Assembly: GCA_045644725.1 (NCBI GenBank)
Contig: JAZRHK010000051.1
Span: forward strand, 1-12,268
Direction: 5' to 3'
Source of the DNA: CAAGNP01 sp045644725
GTDB taxonomy: Bacteria; Bacteroidota; Bacteroidia; Bacteroidales; UBA932
Length of the DNA stretch: 12,268 nucleotides
This document shows positions 8,229-12,268 of this stretch, piece by piece; position 1 is the first letter of the stretch, and each line of letters starts with the position of its first letter. A program made the translations under genes and the position numbers. The notes under the pieces are model-generated. The model made no database searches, was not told the DNA's origin, and saw only the letters and a program-made list of their open reading frames with translations.

Positions 8229-8707
8229 CGCAGGAGCGCTTTATAGAACTTGTCAGGGGGGAGCAGGAGTCTTTGCGGAGATTTCTGCTTGCCTTGTGTG
8301 AGGGGGACTCATCTTTGGCAGATGATATAGCGCAGGATGCTCTTGTGAGGGCTTATGTGGCGTCAGGTTCATTTCTGGGGCTCTCAAAATTCAGCACCTG
8401 GCTCTTCAGGATAGCATATAATTGTTATCTGGACCATCTCAGAAAGCCCAGGTTTGAGACTCTTCCGACGGATGCTCCGCAAATGTTGTCCGTCCCTTCT
8501 GCGGATGAGACCGATGGGAGGTTCAGATATCAGAAGCTCTATCAGGCACTCAATATGCTTCAAGAGAAGGAGAAGGCCGTCATTGTCCTCTTTTATTTTG
8601 AGGACAGAAGCATAAAGGAGATAGCCTCGATACTTCAGATACCATCAGGGACCGTAAAGTACCATTTGTCAACTGCCCGTAATCATTTAAAATCGATACT
8701 CCAATGA
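8225..8707 (+). CDS. ECF-type RNA polymerase sigma factor (sigma-70 family)
   Basis: A 160-residue protein with only the two domains of ECF sigma factors. Region 2 covers about residues 10-75, with the core-binding DDIAQDALVRAY (33-44) and the -10-recognising FSTWLFRIAYNCYLDHLRK (56-74). A short linker follows. Region 4 covers about residues 102-158, with the helix-turn-helix SIKEIASILQIPSGTVKYHL that reads the -35 element. It directs RNA polymerase to a small regulon. The gene overlaps its upstream neighbour by ATGA, and its own stop overlaps the next start in the same way (8704-8707). The AACC-N16-CGTC promoter at 7741-7765 suggests positive autoregulation, with the DUF5056-like downstream product as the likely brake. 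The inducing signal and the remaining targets are unknown. Confidence 0.92.
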   Translation: MTQERFIELVRGEQESLRRFLLALCEGDSSLADDIAQDALVRAYVASGSFLGLSKFSTWLFRIAYNCYLDHLRKPRFETLPTDAPQMLSVPSADETDGRFRYQKLYQALNMLQEKEKAVIVLFYFEDRSIKEIASILQIPSGTVKYHLSTARNHLKSILQ

Positions 8708-9072
8708 AAAATGACAATATAGAATCGTTCCTACGGAACAATAAGCCTCAGGTAGAGGACAATCCCACCTTCCTGCTCGAAGTCAGGCAGAAGATTAATG
8801 CTGTGGATGGGATCAAGTCGGAGGTGGACAGGCAGAGAAGGATTGGTAGGGTAGCACTTGTCGCTGCTCTTGTTATAGGGCTGCTCATGGGGATATTTGC
8901 CATGTTTATAGTCTGGCTTTATCCGGTATCCACCCCAGAGGTGGGATCAGAGCTGATCTCAAAAATTCAGTCTGCCATTGAGCCCTACAAGCAGTACCTT
9001 CTTCTTCCTATTGCAGGCTGTGCCATCTTCTTAGGTCTTATATTCGGAAGAGAGGAGAGACGTGTGTTTTAG
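8704..9072 (+). CDS. DUF5056-like membrane protein, candidate anti-sigma factor
   Basis: A 122-residue protein. Residues 1-49 are a charged, soluble N-terminus (starting MKNDNIESFLRNNKPQVEDN, with a VRQKIN helix), followed by two membrane segments at about 50-72 and 98-114, with an approximately 25-residue loop between them. The layout resembles DUF5056 proteins of Bacteroidota, which follow ECF sigma genes. Its position directly after the sigma gene, with an ATGA overlap, is the usual place of an anti-sigma factor, and the cytosolic N-terminus could bind the sigma factor. It lacks the His-x3-Cys-x2-Cys zinc motif of ZAS anti-sigma proteins, so binding would use another mode. The anti-sigma role is inferred from position and topology only. 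Confidence 0.65.
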   Translation: MKNDNIESFLRNNKPQVEDNPTFLLEVRQKINAVDGIKSEVDRQRRIGRVALVAALVIGLLMGIFAMFIVWLYPVSTPEVGSELISKIQSAIEPYKQYLLLPIAGCAIFLGLIFGREERRVF

Positions 9073-9095
9073 TACAACTATAAAAAATAGTTGCA
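9073..9095. promoter_or_regulatory. Inverted-repeat operator, probably bound by the BlaI-type repressor
   Basis: The perfect arms CAACTAT (9075-9081) and ATAGTTG (9087-9093) flank an AAAAA spacer; the outer T at 9073 and A at 9095 also pair, with one mismatch between. The right arm contains the TTG -33 element of the promoter that follows, so a bound dimer would block polymerase. BlaI/MecI repressors bind dyads with TACA-type half-sites in their own promoters, and the left half here reads TACAACTAT. That this repressor binds it is inference from position and symmetry. Confidence 0.6.
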
Positions 9096-9120
9096 TTAAA
9101 AGAAAATTTAGTTACCTTTG
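9091..9120 (+). promoter_or_regulatory. Bacteroides-type promoter for the blaI/blaR1-like pair
   Basis: TTG at 9091-9093 and TACCTTTG at 9113-9120 are 19 bp apart, an exact fit to the Bacteroides housekeeping consensus TTG-N19-TAnnTTTG. Transcription would begin about 7 bp downstream, leaving a leader of roughly a dozen bases before the ATG at 9140. This fixes that ATG as the start and separates this pair from the ECF operon, which ends at 9072. Confidence 0.75.
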
Positions 9121-9139
9121 TGCCATAAACAAATTTGGC

Positions 9140-9502
9140 ATGAAAAAACTGACTAGAAAAGAGGAAGAGATCATGAATCTCTTTTGGGACAATGGGGCAA
9201 TGTTTGTTCGTGAACTATTGGAGCATTACGATGAGCCAAGACCCCACTTCAATACCTTGTCAACGATGGTTCGGACATTGGAGACAAACGGTTATCTGGA
9301 CCATAAGGCCTACGGCAATACCTATCAGTATTTTCCTGTGGTAGAGAGAAAGGACTATGCCGGCAGCACTGTGGGAGGAATCATTAGCAGCTACTTCAAC
9401 AATTCTTATCTGAGTGCCGTATCCTCTTTTGTGAAAGAGGAGAAGATCAGTGTGGATGAGCTGAAGGAGTTGATAGAGCAGATTGAGAACGGCAAAAAGT
9501 AG
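9140..9502 (+). CDS. BlaI/MecI/CopY-family transcriptional repressor
   Basis: A 120-residue winged-helix repressor. ATG 9140 is preferred: an upstream in-frame ATG at 9062 would overlap the previous gene and read through the promoter. The N-terminus LTRKEEEIMNLFWDNGAMFV is the typical BlaI start (helix 1 with an IM-LW-type motif). Residues about 30-65 carry the recognition helix FNTLSTMVRTLETNGYLDH and the wing around YGNTYQYFPV. The C-terminal half (about 75-118) is the helical dimerisation domain, ending VDELKELIEQIENGKK. In BlaI relatives, the partner M56 protease cleaves the repressor between these domains to trigger induction; the residue cut here cannot be fixed by eye. The partner gene starts 6 bp downstream. 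It probably represses its own promoter through the dyad at 9073-9095. Confidence 0.92.
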   Translation: MKKLTRKEEEIMNLFWDNGAMFVRELLEHYDEPRPHFNTLSTMVRTLETNGYLDHKAYGNTYQYFPVVERKDYAGSTVGGIISSYFNNSYLSAVSSFVKEEKISVDELKELIEQIENGKK

Positions 9503-9508
9503 CGGCAT

Positions 9509-10618
9509 ATGGCAGAATTTTTGACATATCAGCTGAAAGTAGCCATTGCGCTGAGCGTATTCTATATGTTCTACCGCCTCTTGCTGAGCAAGGAGACTTT
9601 TCACCGTGTGAACCGTATCGTCCTTTTGGCGACAGCGCTCCTCTCTTTTTTGCTCCCATTTTGCGTGATAACATTGCATGATGTAGTGGTTATCCCTGCC
9701 GGAGCGGTGGCAGAAGCTGGTACTGCAGCTGAAGTGGTGGCAGAGGGGTACTCCCTATGGACCATTGTCCTCAGTGTCCTCTTTTTTATAGGTGTAGCAG
9801 CTGTGCTGGCAAATGTTCTTGTCTCTGTAATCAGCATTAGAAAGATTATAAACAGAGGAAGCCGACATGAAATGGAAGGTGGCATTGATCTTATCATAAC
9901 TGAGGATAAAGCCGCCTCTTTCAGTTGGATGAAATATATTGTAATCTCGAGTGAGGATTACCGTGGAGGATGCTCGCAGATACTGATGCATGAGAGGACC
10001 CATATAGAGTTGAGGCACTCCTGGGATCTGTTGTTTGTGGATATTATTACAGCCGTTCAGTGGTTCAACCCTGCCATCTGGATGCTCAAGGGTGATCTCC
10101 GCATGCTTCACGAGTTTGAAGCGGACGATGCCGTATTGAGAAGTGGAGTAAATATGAAAGAGTATCAATACTTATTAATCAGAAAATCACTTGGCGGTAG
10201 CGGATACTCATTGGTCAATAATTTTAATCACAGTACATTAAAACAAAGAATCAGTATGATGTTGAATAAAAAATCTTCCCCATTGAGTACCTGGAAGGTG
10301 CTCTATATTGTCCCTGTTATCGGAATTTTCCTTTTGGCTATGGTCGAGAGAAAAATCGAGGTCCAACGGGAGAAACCTATTGTTATCAGTATTATCTCTG
10401 AGGATGGTGAATCAAATATCAATATAGATGGAAAGGTGTGTACCAAGGCTGAGGTGGAGAAGATCATATCTGAGAAGATAGAGAATGCCGGTTATGTACC
10501 GATGGTGACCATCAATGCATCTTCAGATGTAGAGCTTGGAGAAATTATTGATGTTAAAGATGAGCTTAGAAAGACTAAAGCCCTGAAAATCACTTATGGA
10601 ACTCTTGGGAAAGAGTAA
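9509..10618 (+). CDS. BlaR1-type M56 metalloprotease with ExbD-like periplasmic C-terminus
   Basis: A 369-residue membrane protease that pairs with the BlaI-type repressor 6 bp upstream. Membrane segments lie at about residues 5-26, 37-56, 82-110 and 264-279. The zinc protease motif HERTH is at 161-165 (HExxH), and HEFEADD at 201-207 supplies the likely third zinc ligand (Glu204), so the catalytic site looks intact. Classical BlaR1 carries a beta-lactam-binding domain after the last helix. Here residues about 290-366 are only 80 long and cannot hold one. They instead resemble the periplasmic domain of ExbD: INIDGKVCTKAEVEKIIS, then PMVTINASSDVELGEIIDVK and a closing KALKITYG strand. The protein would sense an unknown periplasmic signal and start repressor cleavage. 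The ExbD resemblance is a by-eye judgement. Confidence 0.85.
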   Translation: MAEFLTYQLKVAIALSVFYMFYRLLLSKETFHRVNRIVLLATALLSFLLPFCVITLHDVVVIPAGAVAEAGTAAEVVAEGYSLWTIVLSVLFFIGVAAVLANVLVSVISIRKIINRGSRHEMEGGIDLIITEDKAASFSWMKYIVISSEDYRGGCSQILMHERTHIELRHSWDLLFVDIITAVQWFNPAIWMLKGDLRMLHEFEADDAVLRSGVNMKEYQYLLIRKSLGGSGYSLVNNFNHSTLKQRISMMLNKKSSPLSTWKVLYIVPVIGIFLLAMVERKIEVQREKPIVISIISEDGESNINIDGKVCTKAEVEKIISEKIENAGYVPMVTINASSDVELGEIIDVKDELRKTKALKITYGTLGKE

Positions 10619-10627
10619 ATTTTGGCC

Positions 10628-10667
10628 TAATATTTGAAATTGGATTTGTATATTTGAAATTGGATTT
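10628..10667 (+). promoter_or_regulatory. Tandem 18-bp repeats containing paired ATATTTG boxes; candidate promoter
   Basis: ATATTTGAAATTGGATTT occurs at 10630-10647 and again at 10650-10667, a 20-bp period of about two helical turns. Within it, TAATATTTG (10628-10636) and TGTATATTTG (10647-10656) are 10 bp apart, exactly as at 1492-1520. TATATTTG (10649-10656) is a perfect TAnnTTTG -7 element 32 bp before the ATG at 10689. A TTTG at 10621-10624 is 24 bp upstream, longer than the usual -33 spacing. The repeats may be a regulator site, two tandem -7 elements or both. Confidence 0.5.
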
Positions 10668-10688
10668 TTTCCGTCTAACTATTTTTGT

Positions 10689-12268
10689 ATGAAGCGTTTG
10701 TTTGTGGCTTTAGTGGCCATTGTCCTTTCTGTTTCTGTGAAGGGTCAGGTAGTTATGGATTTCTCTATGTTTGAGAAAAATAGGAATGTGGAGGTGAAGT
10801 TTGAACTTAAGGATTCCCAAAGTGAAGAGCCTATCCCATGGGCCTCGGCATATCTGGTCCCTGTAGGTGATACAGTCATAACCAGTTTTGCTCTGTCGGA
10901 TGATAAAGGCAAGGTGAACCTTAAGGATGTGCCGGTGGGGAAATATACCCTCAATGTGGAGCTTATCGGATACAAGCCATACAAAAAGGTTCACGACTGT
11001 ACTTCATGGGATGTAAATCTCGGTGTCATCAAGATGGAGGAGAATCCTGAGATGATAGACGCGGCATCCATATCAGCTGTGGGAAATCCTATCGAGGTTC
11101 TGCAGGATACCATTATATACAATGCTTCATCTTTTAAGGTAGGGGAGAACGATATGCTTGAGGAGCTTTTGAAGAAGATGCCCGGAATGGAGGTTGGTGA
11201 AGATGGTACAGTCAAGGTCAATGGAGAGGCGGTGGACAAGATTACCGTAGGTGGCAAGACTTTCTTCTTCAATGACCCTTCGGCGGCTTTGAAGAATCTC
11301 CCTGCCAAGATAGTAAACAAGATCAAGGTGGTGGACAAGACCAAGGATGCAGCTGCATTTACAGGAGTGGCGACTCAGGATGACAAGGAGAAGGTGATGG
11401 ATATAGAGCTCAAGCAGGAGTACACCAAAGGGTGGTTCGGAAATGCCAAGCTTGGGGGTGGTGCTTCGGTCAATCCCGACAAGAAGAGTGATCTGGTGGA
11501 GGACGGAAAGTTCCTCTATAACGGTTCTGCTCTGGTGACGGGATATACAGAAAAAGATCAGGTAGTGATTCTTGGAAACGGCCACAATGTGATGGACGCA
11601 GGAGGTGGAATCGTGATGATCTCATATGGACCCAGTACAGAAGTATCCGATGACTACTCTAAAATCAGAGGCCTTACTACCAGTGCCTCTGGTGGTGTCA
11701 ACTATAATACAGACAGAATAAAAGGGGTGGAGACCAATGCCTCTGCTATGTATAAGAACAATACCAAGGACAGTAAAAAGGTCTCTTCACGTATCTCGTT
11801 CCAGCCCTCTGGTGAAAACCTCTATACCGATACCAGGTACACCGGTTATGGGGTGGAGAATGGTGTGAATGCTTCTTTGGAGTTTAAGAATAAGGAGAAG
11901 AAGAAATACTCTTTTGAATTCAGGCCAACATTCAATTACGCACGCAACAGGGTGACTGTGTCCAATCAGTCACAGACCTATACATCCGGTGCATCTCTCA
12001 ACAAATCCACATCTGATGTCCAGGCACACAATACCAAGACAGCGACAGGTGGCTGGGCCGATTTTGGAGTCAGGGATTTGGGGAAAAAGAATAGATCGCT
12101 TACAATCTCTCTCGATTATAATATAAGCAATCAGAATGGGGATAAGACAGAGAAGACACAGGTGGAGTATACATCCTCTACAAATGTGAAAAATATCGAC
12201 TATGATATCAAAAGGGAGTACTACTCTGCAGGTGGATCGGTCAGCTATGTGGAACCAATATCCAAGAG
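10689..12268 (+). CDS. Large outer-membrane beta-barrel protein (TonB-receptor-like), 5' part
   Basis: The frame is open from ATG 10689 to the window end (526 codons), so the gene continues beyond it. A signal peptide covers about residues 1-20 (ending VKGQ). Residues about 35-115 are a carboxypeptidase-regulatory-like domain (EPIPWASAYLVPVGDTVITS and a VPVGKYTLNVELIGYKPY segment). Residues about 125-240 are plug-like: DTIIYNASSFKVGENDMLEE, then LLKKMPGMEVGEDGTVKVNG, a VDKITVGGKTFFFNDP segment and a NLPAKIVNKIKVVDKTKD segment. This series matches the outer-membrane barrel family of Bacteroidota (OMP_b-brl_3 type) that looks like a TonB receptor but has a reduced plug. Barrel strands rich in Tyr, Gly and Asn follow. 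Its ligand is unknown. It lies 70 bp after the M56 protease and has its own repeat-containing leader. Confidence 0.88.
   Translation, partial: MKRLFVALVAIVLSVSVKGQVVMDFSMFEKNRNVEVKFELKDSQSEEPIPWASAYLVPVGDTVITSFALSDDKGKVNLKDVPVGKYTLNVELIGYKPYKKVHDCTSWDVNLGVIKMEENPEMIDAASISAVGNPIEVLQDTIIYNASSFKVGENDMLEELLKKMPGMEVGEDGTVKVNGEAVDKITVGGKTFFFNDPSAALKNLPAKIVNKIKVVDKTKDAAAFTGVATQDDKEKVMDIELKQEYTKGWFGNAKLGGGASVNPDKKSDLVEDGKFLYNGSALVTGYTEKDQVVILGNGHNVMDAGGGIVMISYGPSTEVSDDYSKIRGLTTSASGGVNYNTDRIKGVETNASAMYKNNTKDSKKVSSRISFQPSGENLYTDTRYTGYGVENGVNASLEFKNKEKKKYSFEFRPTFNYARNRVTVSNQSQTYTSGASLNKSTSDVQAHNTKTATGGWADFGVRDLGKKNRSLTISLDYNISNQNGDKTEKTQVEYTSSTNVKNIDYDIKREYYSAGGSVSYVEPISK

Noticed and set aside
9075..9093. 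The CAACTAT/ATAGTTG dyad as a transcription terminator of the ECF operon
   Set aside because: The stem is 7 bp and AT-rich and is not followed by a T-tract. Its overlap with a good promoter fits an operator better.
9062..9139. Upstream ATG at 9062 for the BlaI-type repressor
   Set aside because: It overlaps the end of the DUF5056-like gene and would translate the operator and promoter. The BlaI family N-terminus begins at the ATG at 9140.
10672..10687. CGTCT at 10672-10676 as an ECF -10, or TATTTTTG at 10680-10687 as a -7, before the barrel gene
   Set aside because: No AACC is found 16 bp before the CGTCT, and the TATTTTTG box is so close to the ATG at 10689 that transcription would begin inside the gene.
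10677..10690. Second BlaI-type operator (TAACTAT) before the barrel gene
   Set aside because: Only the left half-site resembles the dyad at 9073-9095. The expected ATAGTT right half is absent.

Overview
The window looks like a chromosomal stretch from a member of the phylum Bacteroidota, most likely the order Bacteroidales. Three things point there. The gene content is typical: TonB-dependent receptors paired with DUF4249 lipoproteins, an MG2/plug surface protein, and DUF6249 and DUF5056 proteins around an ECF sigma factor. The promoters have the Bacteroides-type form TTG-N19-TAnnTTTG. The outer-membrane barrels end in a C-terminal Phe. Genus cannot be assigned by eye. All genes lie on the + strand, packed tightly, and no gene-free stretch exceeds 100 bases. 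I see no RNA genes, insertion sequences, CRISPR arrays or strong intrinsic terminators.

Region 1 (1-7721) is a cell-surface uptake cluster. It begins with the C-terminal end of one TonB-dependent receptor and its DUF4249 lipoprotein (430-1479). After a 57-bp gap with promoter-like boxes come a secreted protein of unknown function (1537-2220), a complete receptor with STN-like, carboxypeptidase-regulatory-like, plug and barrel domains (2223-4868), a second DUF4249 lipoprotein (4875-6080), and a secreted protein with a macroglobulin-like N-terminus and a plug-like C-terminus but no barrel (6099-7721). Gaps of 2-18 bp suggest co-transcription from 1537 to 7721. This looks like two tandem but unequal receptor/lipoprotein modules for unknown ligands.

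Region 2 (7741-9072) is a three-gene ECF sigma operon: a DUF6249-like membrane protein, the sigma factor, and a DUF5056-like two-helix membrane protein that may be its anti-sigma factor. Both gene junctions within it are ATGA overlaps. It is preceded by AACC-N16-CGTC, a typical ECF -35/-10 pair, so the sigma factor probably drives its own operon.

Region 3 (9073-10618) is a BlaI/BlaR1-type pair. The repressor promoter matches the Bacteroides consensus and carries a perfect 7-bp inverted repeat (CAACTAT/ATAGTTG) whose right arm contains the -33 TTG, an obvious candidate for the BlaI operator. The M56 metalloprotease has an intact HExxH motif. In place of a penicillin-binding domain, its C-terminal part resembles the periplasmic domain of ExbD.

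Region 4 (10628-12268) starts with two 18-bp direct repeats, then the 5' part of a large outer-membrane barrel protein (10689 to the window end). The boxes in this leader match those before the 1537 gene in sequence and spacing. No wholly new system stands out. The most unusual items are the ExbD-like BlaR1 variant, the barrel-less MG2/plug protein, the uncharacterised 1537-2220 gene and the shared paired promoter element.
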